Counted from the first letter of the stretch, positions 8,263 through 17,931 are shown. The stretch: 64,000 nucleotides of DNA from Robiginitomaculum sp. (GCA_015485155.1 WFUF01000025.1:62001-126000); one strand, 5' to 3'. Program-made: numbers and translations. The notes: a model not told the origin generated them from the sequence alone.

Positions 8263-9855
8263 ATGACCGGCCATTCTTTACAAATTTTACGTGCCCTTGT
8301 TTCAGTATCTGACAAGCAAGGACTAACTGAACAAGTTAAGCGACTAAGCGCCCTTGGGGTGGAGCTGGTCTCTACCGGCGGAACAGCCCGCGCCATAAAA
8401 GCTGCCGACGTTCCGGTAATGGATGCAAGCAAGCTAACAGGATTTCCCGAAATGATGGATGGCAGGGTTAAGACCTTACATCCTGCCATCCATGGTGGTC
8501 TGTTGGCGTGTAGGGATATTCCTGAACATGTAAAATCCATGAGCGAACACAACATCGTACCGATCGACCTTTTGGTCGTAAACCTGTATCCATTTGAAAG
8601 AACAATGGGTGCAGGAGCTGATTTTGATACCTGCATTGAGAACATTGACATTGGCGGCCCTGCAATGTTGCGCTCTGCGGCCAAAAACCATGCTTTTGTT
8701 ACTGTTTGTACCGATCAGGATGATCTGGAAAAAGTACTGGAAGAGATGGAGAATAACTCTGGTCAGGTCTCTGCTGCCTTACGAGCAGAACTGGCGGCCA
8801 AAACTTTCTCACGAACCGCCCAATACGATGCGGCCATTGCTAACTGGCTAACCGAACAAACCACCCAAAACACCCCAAAATACCGCAGCTTTGCCGGTAT
8901 CCTGCAACAAGAGCTTAGATATGGCGAAAACCCACACCAGCAGGCAGCCGTTTACAAAACCAATGATTTGACACCCGGAGTGGTCAGTGCCAGACAAATT
9001 CAGGGAAAAGCCCTAAGTTACAATAATTTCAACGATGCCAATGCTGCTTTTGAATTGGTCAGTGAATTCCCTGAGGATCAAGCAGCCATTGCCATTATAA
9101 AACACGCAAATCCGTGTGGCGTTGCAATAGCAGATAAACAATTAGACGCATGGCATGCCGCTTTAGCCTGTGATCCGGTATCTGCTTTTGGCGGGGTAAT
9201 TGCCCTTAATCGCGAAATCACCCCCGATACCGCCGAGGCTATTTGCAGGCTGTTCATTGAGGTGGTTATCGCACCTGCGGCAAGCCAGCAGGCTCTGGAT
9301 ATTTTTGCGAGCAAAAAGAATTTGCGGCTTTTACTTACAAAACACATGCCAAACCCGGATCGCAACATGATGGAAGTAAAGGCTATTTCAGGGGGGCTAC
9401 TGGTACAAGAGCAGGATAATGGACAAGTTGATCCCAAGTCTGATTTTAACTGTGTAACCAAAATCAAGCCAACGCGCGCGCAACTTGCTGATATGGCATT
9501 TGCATGGAAAGTGGCCAAACACGTAAAATCCAACACCATTGTTTATGCAAAGAACGGATCTACTGCCGGGATTGGCGCCGGACAAATGAGCAGGATAGAT
9601 GCGGCAAGGATTGCATCAATAAAGGCCAAGGATGCCGCAAAAACAGCAGGCTGGAGCCAGCCGCGCACCATTGGCTCCGTTGCCGCTTCCGATGCTTTTT
9701 TTCCATTTGCCGACGGGCTGGAGGAAATTATTGCTACAGGAGCCACGGCAGTTATCCAGCCTGGCGGCTCCATACGGGATAATGAGGTAATTGCTGCTGC
9801 TGATGCCGCAGGCATTGCCATGGTGTTTACCGGAATGCGACATTTTCGCCACTAA
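8263..9855 (+). CDS. purH: Bifunctional AICAR transformylase/IMP cyclohydrolase
   Basis: Catalyses the last two steps of IMP synthesis. The N-terminal IMP cyclohydrolase (MGS-like) domain contains [18 protein letters not shown] and [14 protein letters not shown]. The C-terminal transformylase contains [30 protein letters not shown], the AQ(L)[16 protein letters not shown] region and [15 protein letters not shown] start at 8191 would add 24 residues; the ATG at 8263 gives 530 residues, the usual family length, and a typical N-terminus. It follows the heparinase-like gene, a conserved pairing. It ends 6 bp from the convergent gloB stop. Confidence 0.96.
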   Translation: MTGHSLQILRALVSVSDKQGLTEQVKRLSALGVELVSTGGTARAIKAADVPVMDASKLTGFPEMMDGRVKTLHPAIHGGLLACRDIPEHVKSMSEHNIVPIDLLVVNLYPFERTMGAGADFDTCIENIDIGGPAMLRSAAKNHAFVTVCTDQDDLEKVLEEMENNSGQVSAALRAELAAKTFSRTAQYDAAIANWLTEQTTQNTPKYRSFAGILQQELRYGENPHQQAAVYKTNDLTPGVVSARQIQGKALSYNNFNDANAAFELVSEFPEDQAAIAIIKHANPCGVAIADKQLDAWHAALACDPVSAFGGVIALNREITPDTAEAICRLFIEVVIAPAASQQALDIFASKKNLRLLLTKHMPNPDRNMMEVKAISGGLLVQEQDNGQVDPKSDFNCVTKIKPTRAQLADMAFAWKVAKHVKSNTIVYAKNGSTAGIGAGQMSRIDAARIASIKAKDAAKTAGWSQPRTIGSVAASDAFFPFADGLEEIIATGATAVIQPGGSIRDNEVIAAADAAGIAMVFTGMRHFRH

Positions 9856-9861
9856 GTGTCC

Positions 9862-10626
9862 CTAAAATTCATCTTTGCGGCGGCGGATTTCTGCGAACAC
9901 CTCCCAGTTACTGGCTTCTTGCAACCCCAGATGTTCTCTTATTTTTGGGTCTGATGCGCGCAAAAACGGGTTAGTTGCAATATCTTCAGCCAAAACAAAC
10001 GGTATTGTCCACTTTCCAGCCGCGCGAAGCGATGTAATTTTTCCACCGCGGGTCTTCAGCTCTGCATTTTGCGGATCCACGGTTTGTGCAAACCTTAAAT
10101 TACCTTCCGTGTACTCATGGGCACAATAGATTTTAGTTTGCGGATCAAGCGCAGACAGCTTTTGTAAGGAGCGCCACATGTCCTTTGGCCCACCTTCAAA
10201 CAGACGCCCGCAACCCAATGCAAACAACGTGTCGCCCACAAAGGCTATTTTTTTATCCTTAAACACATAAATAACATGACCCATTGTATGGCCAGGAGTA
10301 TGTATAATATCGGCTGTAATATTTCCGATTTTCAGCTTGTCTCCATCTCCAACCCAATGATCTGCATGCTCAATGTGAGCAGCATCTCCTTTTGGGGCAA
10401 TAATTTCGCAGCCCCATCTTGTCTGCAGGGCGGCATTTCCTCCCACATGATCAAAGTGGTGGTGGGTGTTCCAGATGGCTGATAGTGACCAATTACGTTG
10501 CTCCAGAGCCATAGAGATAGCCTGTGCGTCCGGGCTATCTATTGATATGGTTTGCTTGCTTGCCTCATCATGAACCAAAAAGCCATAATTATCCGATAAA
10601 CACGGTATTTGTACCACCTTGAGCAT
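9862..10626 (-). CDS. gloB: Hydroxyacylglutathione hydrolase (glyoxalase II)
   Basis: A 254-residue metallo-beta-lactamase-fold enzyme that hydrolyses S-lactoylglutathione to lactate and glutathione in methylglyoxal detoxification. Metal ligands are visible in NTHHHFDHVGGN (the THxHxDH motif), TPGHTMGHV, FVGDTLFALGCGR and CAHEYTEGN, the last being characteristic of glyoxalase II. The ATG has AAGGA seven bases upstream. It is divergent from the methyltransferase gene, an arrangement common in alphaproteobacteria, and the start codons are about 60 bp apart. Confidence 0.95.
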   Translation of the reverse strand: MLKVVQIPCLSDNYGFLVHDEASKQTISIDSPDAQAISMALEQRNWSLSAIWNTHHHFDHVGGNAALQTRWGCEIIAPKGDAAHIEHADHWVGDGDKLKIGNITADIIHTPGHTMGHVIYVFKDKKIAFVGDTLFALGCGRLFEGGPKDMWRSLQKLSALDPQTKIYCAHEYTEGNLRFAQTVDPQNAELKTRGGKITSLRAAGKWTIPFVLAEDIATNPFLRASDPKIREHLGLQEASNWEVFAEIRRRKDEF

Positions 10627-10684
10627 TTAATTTCCTTTGCCATCATGCTTTGGTTTCGGCATGCTGGATTTTGAGAGAAGCAAC

Positions 10685-11392
10685 ATGCAACCAGATGTTC
10701 GCCATTTAAGCAGATTTTATCAAACCCGTCTTGGGCAAATGTCAAAATTGTGCATTGGGCGAAGATTGTCCAGCTTGTGGCAAAACATGGCTGGCCTGGA
10801 TGTTTTATCACTGGGATATGGTGCGGTTTATGCTGATCAATGGAAAAAAAGCTCTAGGCGATTGGTTTGCGCAATGCCGGCAAAACAGGGCGTTGAGCAA
10901 TGGCCTCCAAATGGCCCAGTTCAATCAACATTAGTAGACCCAGAAGCACTGCCCTTTGCTGAAAACTGTTTTGACCGGATTTTGGTTATCCATTTTCTGG
11001 AAGAGGCCGCAGATCCACTGCAAAGCTTGATTGAGATAACCAGAACCTTAACCGCAAGCGGACGCTTAATACTGGTGGTGCCCCATCGTATTGGGCTGTG
11101 GTCGGCCAGCAGCAATACTCCCTTCGGTCATGGCCGGTCTTTTTCCGGGTTTCAAATTCTTGAGCTGGTAAATCAGGCAGGCCTAACCGCCACCGCTCGC
11201 ACTCAGGCGCTGTTTGCCCCGCCACACCGATGGTTTGCTAGTCCGGGAAGCTCTCATGCATGGGAAAGAACCGGAGAAACCTTCTGGCCATTCTTTGGTG
11301 GGGTGCTGTTGGTAGAGACAAAAAAGTTACGCATGATAGACCCTAGAACAAAATCACCGCGCCCTGTTTTTTGCCCGGAGCCACGACCATGA
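10685..11392 (+). CDS. Class I SAM-dependent methyltransferase
   Basis: A 235-residue methyltransferase of the family found next to gloB in many alphaproteobacteria. Substrate is unknown. Features are the N-terminal LSRFYQTRLGQM, a SAM-binding strand with DVLSLGYGAVYA, DPEALPFAENCFDRILVIHFLE (the motif II/III region) and RLILVVPHRIGLW. The motif I glycines (LGYGA) are slightly off the usual GxGxG but in the expected place. Earlier in-frame starts exist at 10637 (TTG) and 10661 (ATG); I chose the ATG at 10685, which is preceded by GAGAGAAG and gives the family-typical N-terminus. It overlaps the chorismate mutase start by 4 bp. Confidence 0.82.
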   Translation: MQPDVRHLSRFYQTRLGQMSKLCIGRRLSSLWQNMAGLDVLSLGYGAVYADQWKKSSRRLVCAMPAKQGVEQWPPNGPVQSTLVDPEALPFAENCFDRILVIHFLEEAADPLQSLIEITRTLTASGRLILVVPHRIGLWSASSNTPFGHGRSFSGFQILELVNQAGLTATARTQALFAPPHRWFASPGSSHAWERTGETFWPFFGGVLLVETKKLRMIDPRTKSPRPVFCPEPRP

Positions 11393-12132
11393 AGCCCACA
11401 GAAAAAGAATTGTCAGAAGTGCGCAAGGCTATTGATACCATTGACAATCAAATGCTGGCTTTGATTGACCAGAGGCTGGCACTGGCTAAAAGCCTGCGCG
11501 CTCTGAAACCAGCCAGTCAGGCTGCATGGGCACCGGCCCGGGAACACGCCTTGCTGCAGCGCCTGCTTGACCAAAAATCCGAAGCCTTCCCGGCCAAAAC
11601 CATGGTTGCCATGTGGAGCGCTCTGATCACATGTTCGTTAATGACTCAAGGGCCATTTGTTCTGCTTTGCGCCAGCGACAAAACCAGGGCGCTGGCCAGA
11701 AGTTCTTTTCCCGGAGCACCCGTTGAAACCCTGGACATTAAAAACTGGCAGGCGCAAACCGCAAATACGCCGGGCGCAGTTGCTATTATGGACCTTCCCG
11801 GTCCGGAACAAAACTGGTGGCTTGACCTTGCCAAAGCATCACGACAGGTTTTTGTTCAAACTCTTTTGCCAAAATGGCCACCACAGATACAATCTGCCTG
11901 CTGTGTAAGCGTGGGCAGGCCTGCGTTTAAGAGCGGGCAGGTTTGCTGGACCATAATTCCAGCGCACACCGCCCCAAAAGTAACGGGACGGATCGTTGCA
12001 CAGGAAAAAGAGCTGATATTATTCGAAAGTAATGAGCCGGTTGATTTATCCTCCGGTTCAGTTTCTAACCGGTTAGATCATTTTCACATTGGTAGTTTTT
12101 TTCCATCCCTGCTTACAAGAAAGTCCCCATGA
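11389..12132 (+). CDS. Chorismate mutase with a C-terminal extension
   Basis: The first ~90 residues form an AroQ-type chorismate mutase (VRKAIDTIDNQMLALIDQRLALAKSLRALK), an all-helical domain that converts chorismate to prephenate. The remaining ~150 residues (starting LLCASDKTRALARSS) show no prephenate dehydratase or dehydrogenase motif that I recognise; a similar extension is common in alphaproteobacterial chorismate mutases located before hisC. The ATG at 11389 has GGAG at good distance and forms an ATGA overlap with the methyltransferase stop; a TTG six codons earlier is less likely. It also overlaps hisC by 4 bp. Together with hisC it can support aromatic amino acid synthesis. Confidence 0.85.
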   Translation: MKPTEKELSEVRKAIDTIDNQMLALIDQRLALAKSLRALKPASQAAWAPAREHALLQRLLDQKSEAFPAKTMVAMWSALITCSLMTQGPFVLLCASDKTRALARSSFPGAPVETLDIKNWQAQTANTPGAVAIMDLPGPEQNWWLDLAKASRQVFVQTLLPKWPPQIQSACCVSVGRPAFKSGQVCWTIIPAHTAPKVTGRIVAQEKELILFESNEPVDLSSGSVSNRLDHFHIGSFFPSLLTRKSP

Positions 12133-13223
12133 CCAACCAACCAGAACCACGGCCCGGCCTGCTTGATATAATGGCCTATCGAGGCGGAATTGCAGATGCC
12201 CCGGGATTCAAAGCGCCGGTTAAGCTTTCCTCAAATGAAAATTGTTTTGGCTATTCTGATCAAGTCAGACACACCATTGCAGATGCAAGCGCCAGTCTGG
12301 AAAGATATCCAGATGGCGGAGCGCTGAACCTGCGGGAGGCATTAGCAAAAAAACACAATCTGGACAAAGAAAGAATTGTCTGTGGCTGTGGCTCTGATGA
12401 AATTTTACAATTGATTGGGCGTAGCTATTTGCGGCCGGGCGATGAGGTTTTGTTCTCAGCCCACGGGTTTTTAACCTACAAATTAATAGCCCTGCAAAAC
12501 GAAGCTGTGCCTGTCATGGTGCCAGAAGATAATTTATGTGCAAATGTCGACCGCATGTTAGCAGCGGTCACCACTAAAACCCGCCTTGTATTTGTAGCCA
12601 ATCCAAACAATCCCACCGGATATATGATGCCAAAAGCAGACCTTGTGAAGCTGCATGCAGGCTTGCCCAAGGAGGTGTTGCTAATAGTGGATGCCGCTTA
12701 TGCTGAATATGTGGATGACGATAATTATTCCTGCGGCATGGAATTGTCACGCAAATTCGATAATGTGCTCACCACCCGAACTTTTTCAAAAGTTTACGGA
12801 TTGGCCGGCTTACGTATTGGCTGGGCCTTCGGCCCGCAACAGGTCATTGACGTGCTAAACCGGGTCCGCTCACCGTTTAATGCCAACCGGCTGGCGCAAG
12901 CGGCGGCAATTACCGCTTTGGGCGATGAACAATTTGTACAAAAATCTGCTGAACATGTAAGAAAATGGCGCAAATGGCTCACTGATGAAATCGGCAAAAC
13001 CGGTATTAATGTTTATCCAAGCGCCGGGAACTTTGTATTGCTGGGTTTTAACAATGATGCGAAAAAAGCTGATGCAGCTGAAAAGTTTTTAATGGATAGA
13101 GGCTTGATATTAAGAGGCATGCGGGGCTTTGGCCTGCCCGGGTTTTTACGCCTTACCATTGGTCTGGATGAACAAAACCGCACCTTTGCTAATGCTTTAT
13201 CCGAATTTATGGCAAGCTATTGA
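12129..13223 (+). CDS. hisC: Histidinol-phosphate (aromatic) aminotransferase
   Basis: A 364-residue fold-type I PLP aminotransferase of the HisC family. Visible are VKLSSNENCFG, CGCGSDEILQLIGR, NPNNPTGY, DAAYAEY and the PLP lysine in TRTFSKVYGLAGLRIGW. In this context, behind a chorismate mutase, it may serve aromatic amino acid as well as histidine synthesis. It starts in a 4-bp overlap with the chorismate mutase gene. Its 3' end overlaps the convergent DUF2125 gene by 7 bp. The prephenate/arogenate dehydrogenase (tyrC) often found next in Hyphomicrobiales is not here. Confidence 0.93.
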   Translation: MTNQPEPRPGLLDIMAYRGGIADAPGFKAPVKLSSNENCFGYSDQVRHTIADASASLERYPDGGALNLREALAKKHNLDKERIVCGCGSDEILQLIGRSYLRPGDEVLFSAHGFLTYKLIALQNEAVPVMVPEDNLCANVDRMLAAVTTKTRLVFVANPNNPTGYMMPKADLVKLHAGLPKEVLLIVDAAYAEYVDDDNYSCGMELSRKFDNVLTTRTFSKVYGLAGLRIGWAFGPQQVIDVLNRVRSPFNANRLAQAAAITALGDEQFVQKSAEHVRKWRKWLTDEIGKTGINVYPSAGNFVLLGFNNDAKKADAAEKFLMDRGLILRGMRGFGLPGFLRLTIGLDEQNRTFANALSEFMASY

Positions 13224-14221
13224 AGCACTTGCACCGAATCCCCTACCCGCATTGGCCCCATATAAAGTCCGCCTTTGCGCAGCTTAAAAGACAGCTCGGT
13301 TTCCTTGACCCCCCCGATCAGCAATGAAATTGCCAGCACCGTATTACGAGCTTCATCGGTAATATTATCAGTATTTAGCGCCGCCAGAAAATCAGCCGGA
13401 GACACAAACCTTACCTTTACCGGGCCTCTAAGATAGCCAGCCTCGTCAACCTGAACTGACCCGGTTATTTCTGCACTGGATTTCCCGGAAACCATCAGGG
13501 CCTGATTTATTTTAAGCCTCCCATCTGGGGCGCGAAATGCCTGTAAACCCTGCTCCCTTAACGAGCTCCACAAAAATACTTCTGCCTGCAATTTAAACTC
13601 GTCCAGAGGGCTTATTGGCATTTCCGGCCATACCGGCACCCGGGCAAGGGCAAAAATCATGCGGCTGTCTTTATCAGTTCCGGCCCTTAAATGAGCCTCC
13701 AGCATGTTCGCTGACAAGAGGGTTTCCCCGGCAATTGTTTGCAAAACCGGCTCTTTTATTTCCAATGATAATCTAGCCAGATCACCATCTGCAAAAACTA
13801 GGGATGACCGGGTCAATTGCGCCGAATAAATAAGCTCTTCACCCTGTGGAGCCAATATCCGAACAGGCTGCGGCACCTCAATAATTAAGTGCGACAAGTT
13901 CCAGGCCATTGCATGAACCCGTAACAGGCTGGTGACCAACCCTAATGCCTCGGCGCTTGCCGGCATTGCTCCTTTAGCCTGGGTTATTTGTAAATTTGAG
14001 GCCGTTAGAACAAACCTATATGGCCAACCACTAACCCCTAGATCAGAAAAGCTGACATCATATCCCTTTTTTTGTAGCAGTTCGGCCTGTTGATGAGCCT
14101 TATTCTTCACCACATTGGCAGCAACAAACCAATAACCACTCCACGCCAGCAATAAAAGCACAGCAAATACAACCGGAAGGAAAACCTTTTTTCTTCTTAT
14201 TGCTGATAATTTCGTTATCAT
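13217..14221 (-). CDS. DUF2125 domain-containing envelope protein
   Basis: A 334-residue protein with one N-terminal membrane anchor (VFLPVVFAVLLLLAWSGYWFVAA, residues about 13-35) and a periplasmic beta-rich body. The DUF2125 signature is visible in GYDVSFSDLGVSGWPYRFVLTASNLQI and the following WNLSHLIIEVPQPVRILAPQG segment. The family is mainly alphaproteobacterial and its function is unknown. It is the last gene of the ftsE-ftsX-ydcF-plsC-DUF2125 run, joined to plsC by a 4-bp overlap, which suggests an envelope role. Its end overlaps the convergent hisC gene. Confidence 0.85.
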   Translation of the reverse strand: MITKLSAIRRKKVFLPVVFAVLLLLAWSGYWFVAANVVKNKAHQQAELLQKKGYDVSFSDLGVSGWPYRFVLTASNLQITQAKGAMPASAEALGLVTSLLRVHAMAWNLSHLIIEVPQPVRILAPQGEELIYSAQLTRSSLVFADGDLARLSLEIKEPVLQTIAGETLLSANMLEAHLRAGTDKDSRMIFALARVPVWPEMPISPLDEFKLQAEVFLWSSLREQGLQAFRAPDGRLKINQALMVSGKSSAEITGSVQVDEAGYLRGPVKVRFVSPADFLAALNTDNITDEARNTVLAISLLIGGVKETELSFKLRKGGLYMGPMRVGDSVQVLQ

Positions 14222-14940
14222 TTGTGGGGCCTTGTGTTTTTCATCAAATCATCGGTTGCGGTTTCTATTTTTGTCTCCAGCTCCGTCATAAAAGATCGTC
14301 GATCCAGACCTGGGTCAATTTGTGGTAAAATTTGTACCGTTATTTGCCCCGGGTTGAACCTTATTCCACGGGCAGGCCAACATACTCCTGAATTTAAGGC
14401 AATGGGCACACAAGGAACGCCCATTTCCTTGTACAGTGCTGCAACTCCTGGCTTATAAGCGGCACGCTCTCCGGGGTTAACTCTTGTGCCTTCCGGGAAA
14501 ATTAAAATTTGGCGGTTACTCGATGCCAGTTCCGCGCTTTGCCGCAACATTTTGCGTAAAGAGTTGGCCCCGCCGCTTCGATCTATTGCCACATTGCGCA
14601 GCTTTAGGGCATACCAGCCAAAAATCGGTAGCCATGATAATTCCTGCTTCAGGATCAGGGCGGGAAAAACAAATAACTGCCATGGAATTAAGACATCAAA
14701 CATACTTTGGTGCTTGGAGGCTATCAAAACCCCGCCTTGCGGCAAAAACTCTCTGCCCTTTATCTCAACCGTAATTCCAGCAATTACCCGCAGGCCCCAA
14801 AATACCAGTTTTATCCAAATATCCACCGGAAACCTGGCCATAGATACAGGCAACAATAATGCTGGCAAAAATAATATGCCAAGCACCAGCATAATACCGT
14901 ACATCCATATCAGAAACACCAACCCGCGCACTGAGTTCAT
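14218..14940 (-). CDS. plsC: 1-acyl-sn-glycerol-3-phosphate acyltransferase
   Basis: A 240-residue membrane-associated acyltransferase that converts lysophosphatidic acid to phosphatidic acid. The acyltransferase HX4D motif is seen in SKHQSMFD, with the second block in RNVAIDRSGGANSLRKML and the FPEGTR motif for glycerol phosphate binding. An N-terminal hydrophobic stretch (VFLIWMYGIMLVLGILFLPALLLP) anchors it. It is coupled by 4-bp overlaps to the YdcF gene before it and DUF2125 after it. Confidence 0.93.
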   Translation of the reverse strand: MNSVRGLVFLIWMYGIMLVLGILFLPALLLPVSMARFPVDIWIKLVFWGLRVIAGITVEIKGREFLPQGGVLIASKHQSMFDVLIPWQLFVFPALILKQELSWLPIFGWYALKLRNVAIDRSGGANSLRKMLRQSAELASSNRQILIFPEGTRVNPGERAAYKPGVAALYKEMGVPCVPIALNSGVCWPARGIRFNPGQITVQILPQIDPGLDRRSFMTELETKIETATDDLMKNTRPHK

Positions 14941-15515
14941 GTGATTTGCTTTTTGGATAAAGGTTTGAAGAATAAAACCACGAGAAACTTTCCATATTCA
15001 ACAAATGTTCTGCGATATGTATGCTGTTTTGCTGCCCCTGTATTGCGCGCTGGAGCAAAGACAAGCTGCGCATTTGGCAATGCAGAACGCAACAAGAACT
15101 TTGTCCGTGGCATATGATAGGTTGTTGTTACCACCAGCAAGCGGTAATAGCTGTTACTTTTTGCCCAGACAGAAATTTGGTTGGCATTTTCCAGCGTGTT
15201 TCTTGATTTTATATCCAAATCTACGCAACAGTGTAGGTCTGCCTTTGACAGCCCCAATAATTCTAATAGATCCTGCTCAGAAACCTGCGGGTTTACCCCG
15301 GAAACCAAAAGCCTTTGCGCCGCTCCTTGCTGATAAAGCTCTCCGGCATAACGCAATCGCTCGCCTGATCCACCTGTTAACACTACAATTGCATCTGCCT
15401 TCGTAAGCTGCGCTGTAGCAGCAATTTTCTCTGCTGCCATAGCAAACCCTACAAGCCCGGCGATCAAATTAGCGGCCATCGAAACAAAAAGCCAGAAAAC
15501 GAATACCCTAATCAT
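14937..15515 (-). CDS. YdcF family (DUF218) membrane protein
   Basis: A 192-residue protein with an N-terminal membrane segment (FVFWLFVSMAANLIAGLVGFAMA) and a DUF218/YdcF domain beginning ADAIVVLTGGSGERLRYAGELYQQGAAQRLLVSG, followed by SRNTLENA and TTTYHMPRTKFLLR. Members bind SAM or act on envelope glycans (ElyC/SanA relatives); the exact activity here is unknown. The ATG overlaps the ftsX stop by 4 bp. The position between ftsX and plsC supports a role in the cell envelope. Confidence 0.87.
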   Translation of the reverse strand: MIRVFVFWLFVSMAANLIAGLVGFAMAAEKIAATAQLTKADAIVVLTGGSGERLRYAGELYQQGAAQRLLVSGVNPQVSEQDLLELLGLSKADLHCCVDLDIKSRNTLENANQISVWAKSNSYYRLLVVTTTYHMPRTKFLLRSALPNAQLVFAPARNTGAAKQHTYRRTFVEYGKFLVVLFFKPLSKKQIT

Positions 15516-16384
15516 TGATGGTGCTTTCTTAAATTATTCAAAACCGAATAGTGTGCCGTCCAGCCCCCAACAATAGCCATAACCAAAGGCACCAGCAACA
15601 GCACCCAAAGCTGCCCAAAACCAACTTGTGCTTCAACCTGCATGAATGAGGAGGCACCAACGCCTCCAACTATCAAACCAGCTATGCTTATTGCTGCCAG
15701 GCCGGCCCCGAAAGCCCCTGACTTTAGCCCAAGAATTATAAATTTTTGCCCAAACAGGCGTGCAATAGTCCTGTCCTTGGCCCCAACCAGATGCAAAACC
15801 TCCACCAGATCCTTATGGGCCGCCAGTCCTGCCCTGGTTGCAAATCCGGTAATGGCAATCATGGCCGTAAACAGCAAAGCTAAAACTGCAACCGACAGCA
15901 ATTGTACCGATTGTGCAGATCTGGATAAGGCCTTGGCCCACCTTTGGTGATCGTCAACACTGATATTAAGACCGGCCCCGGCGAGAGCGCCTGACAGCTT
16001 TGAGGAATCCGGGTAGCCCGTATCTTCTAACTGCACATACACCAGTACCGGTATCGGCAAATCATCAGGTATATTTTGTGAGCCCAGCCATGGCTCTAAT
16101 AATTGCTTGGCCTCTTCGCGCGTACCAGCATAAGCGCTCTTGACCCCAGCCATATTGCGTAGAATTTCGACCGCCTGTTGCGCTGTTTCCGGATTTCCGT
16201 TTTTTACCTGTACTGTCATCTCACTGCGTAAGGCCTGCTTCCAGTGAGCAACGCTTTGCACAGCAATTGCCGCACTTACTGCCGACAATGACGCTAAAAA
16301 AACAATAATGGTCATAACAAAAAATAACGGGCCATCGCGCTCATCATTGTTTGGAAGCAAAGCAGATTTCTTACGCTCTGCCAT
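15512..16384 (-). CDS. ftsX: Cell division ABC transporter permease FtsX
   Basis: A 290-residue membrane partner of FtsE that links the divisome to peptidoglycan hydrolase activation. It has the FtsX layout: a cytoplasmic N-terminus, TM1 (FFVMTIIVFLASLSAVSAAIAV), a periplasmic domain (about residues 55-155), then three TMs separated by a LVEVLHLVGAKDRTIARLFGQKF loop. An in-frame ATG at 16432 exists, but the ATG at 16384 has AAAGGGGG eight bases upstream and I prefer it. It overlaps ftsE by 14 bp and the YdcF gene by 4 bp. Confidence 0.92.
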   Translation of the reverse strand: MAERKKSALLPNNDERDGPLFFVMTIIVFLASLSAVSAAIAVQSVAHWKQALRSEMTVQVKNGNPETAQQAVEILRNMAGVKSAYAGTREEAKQLLEPWLGSQNIPDDLPIPVLVYVQLEDTGYPDSSKLSGALAGAGLNISVDDHQRWAKALSRSAQSVQLLSVAVLALLFTAMIAITGFATRAGLAAHKDLVEVLHLVGAKDRTIARLFGQKFIILGLKSGAFGAGLAAISIAGLIVGGVGASSFMQVEAQVGFGQLWVLLLVPLVMAIVGGWTAHYSVLNNLRKHHQ

Positions 16385-17075
16385 CACGTTCGCCCCCTTT
16401 GTTTTTTCCTGCCCGAAAGGAAAGCCTGCCATCTACAAGAGTATATACATCTACCGGGAAGGTTTCGATCAAACCAATATCATGACTGGCAATGAGCACC
16501 GTTGTTCCCAAACGGTTTAATTCGGAAAAAAGCCGCATCAGCCTCTGCCCCATTTGCGGATCAACATTTCCTGTTGGCTCGTCTGCAATTAAAAGATCTG
16601 GCTTGGCAACAACCGCTCTGGCAATGGCCACTCTTTGTTTTTCACCTCCAGAGAGAGTGTCTGGTAAAGCATCGAGCATTTTACCAAGGCCAACCCAGCT
16701 TAAAAGATCTTCAACATCCCGTTTATAGCTATCATGCTGTTTCCCTGTGAATCGTAAGGGAAGAGCAACGTTTTCAAAAACAGATAAATGGTTTAATAGC
16801 TCAAACCCCTGGAAAACAACACCTATTCTACGACGCAACAAAGCCAATTCGTCTCTGCTTGCCAAGGAGGCGTCCCTGCCAAACAATTGCACAAAACCCC
16901 GGCTTGGCCGCAGCGCCAGATATATAAGCCGCAAAAGTGAGGTTTTTCCCGCACCAGATGGTCCGGTTAAAAACTGCATTGAGCCTTGCTGTAACTCAAG
17001 ATTAATATCTTGCAACACCTCAGGGCCATTACCATAGCGCAAGCCAATATGAGACAGGCTCAAAATGGGGCTCAC
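16371..17075 (-). CDS. ftsE: Cell division ATP-binding protein FtsE
   Basis: A 234-residue ABC ATPase. Walker A is GPSGAGKTSLLRL, the signature is LSGGEKQRVAIARA, Walker B is LLIADEPTGNVD, and a switch histidine is in VLIASHD. Its position directly before ftsX defines it as FtsE. The start appears to be GTG, with AAGG very close to it, so the exact start is uncertain. It begins the overlapping envelope operon ftsE-ftsX-ydcF-plsC-DUF2125 and diverges from the zinc-ribbon gene, as is common in alphaproteobacteria. Confidence 0.94.
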   Translation of the reverse strand: MSPILSLSHIGLRYGNGPEVLQDINLELQQGSMQFLTGPSGAGKTSLLRLIYLALRPSRGFVQLFGRDASLASRDELALLRRRIGVVFQGFELLNHLSVFENVALPLRFTGKQHDSYKRDVEDLLSWVGLGKMLDALPDTLSGGEKQRVAIARAVVAKPDLLIADEPTGNVDPQMGQRLMRLFSELNRLGTTVLIASHDIGLIETFPVDVYTLVDGRLSFRAGKNKGGERDGRA

Positions 17076-17181
17076 AACCTTGTTATGTGGCTTCTCCTGG
17101 TCGCTGAGACTTGATCTGGACTGGGCGGTTGGAATAAGAGACTCCTATGGCTTGTTGTTTTAACTTGATTCGGGTTACTTA

Positions 17182-17916
17182 ATGATCGTTACTTGCCCAA
17201 ACTGCTCCGTTCGTTATTCTGCCAGTGCTTCTGCCATTGGATCTGAGGGCCGTAAAGTACGGTGTGCCTCGTGCGGACACAATTGGCTGGTTGATGCTTC
17301 TGGAAAAGAACGGCTCCCTGATGATTTGACTGTTGCAACATCCGCAAATATTCCCTCAGAGAACCCTTCTACACAAGATACATCAGCAGAGCCAGAGCCA
17401 GAAATTCGGCGCGATCCAAAAGTTGCCATGGCTTTGCGGGCAAGGCGCGAAGCTGAACGCAAAAAGCAACAACGCACAAGGGCGGCAGGAAGCTGGGCTG
17501 CTGTCATCTTTAGTTTGCTAATAGCTATAACTTCAATCTGGATTTTCCGAGATGGCGTTGTCAGAATATGGCCAAACACGGCCAGCGTATTTGCTTTTTT
17601 TGGTGCAAAAACAAATATTTATGGCCTTGAGATTCAACGATTAACCGCAGTTAGGAAAATGCATGGAGGCAGCAGTGTTCTTGAAATCAATGGTGATGTA
17701 CAGAATATTTCAAAAACAGGGCAAAGTGTTTCGTTTTTGAACTTTCAGCTTTTTGACAAGGACAACAAGCCGGTTTTTTCCTGGCGGTTACAAATGGCGC
17801 CAGGCCAAATTGAATCGGGTAAAGCGCTCCCCTTTACTACCGAGGTTCGCGATCCTCCACCCGGTGCCCTGCGGGTAGATGTTTCCTTTGCAAATGACGA
17901 TTCCCCCACAGATTAA
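17182..17916 (+). CDS. MJ0042-type zinc-ribbon, single-pass membrane protein (DUF3426-like)
   Basis: A 244-residue protein. The N-terminal MJ0042 zinc ribbon has cysteines at 5, 8, 28 and 31 (CPNC...CASC). A charged linker follows, then one membrane segment (AAVIFSLLIAITSIWIF, about residues 105-121), then a C-terminal beta-sandwich-like region (INGDVQNISKTGQSVSF, WRLQMAPGQIESGKALPF) that fits DUF3426. The zinc ribbon would be cytoplasmic and the C-terminal part periplasmic. Homologues are frequently divergent from ftsEX in this class; their role is unknown. It ends 15 bp from the convergent TIGR02302 gene. Confidence 0.82.
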   Translation: MIVTCPNCSVRYSASASAIGSEGRKVRCASCGHNWLVDASGKERLPDDLTVATSANIPSENPSTQDTSAEPEPEIRRDPKVAMALRARREAERKKQQRTRAAGSWAAVIFSLLIAITSIWIFRDGVVRIWPNTASVFAFFGAKTNIYGLEIQRLTAVRKMHGGSSVLEINGDVQNISKTGQSVSFLNFQLFDKDNKPVFSWRLQMAPGQIESGKALPFTTEVRDPPPGALRVDVSFANDDSPTD

Positions 17917-17931
17917 ATCCCGTATCGGGGC

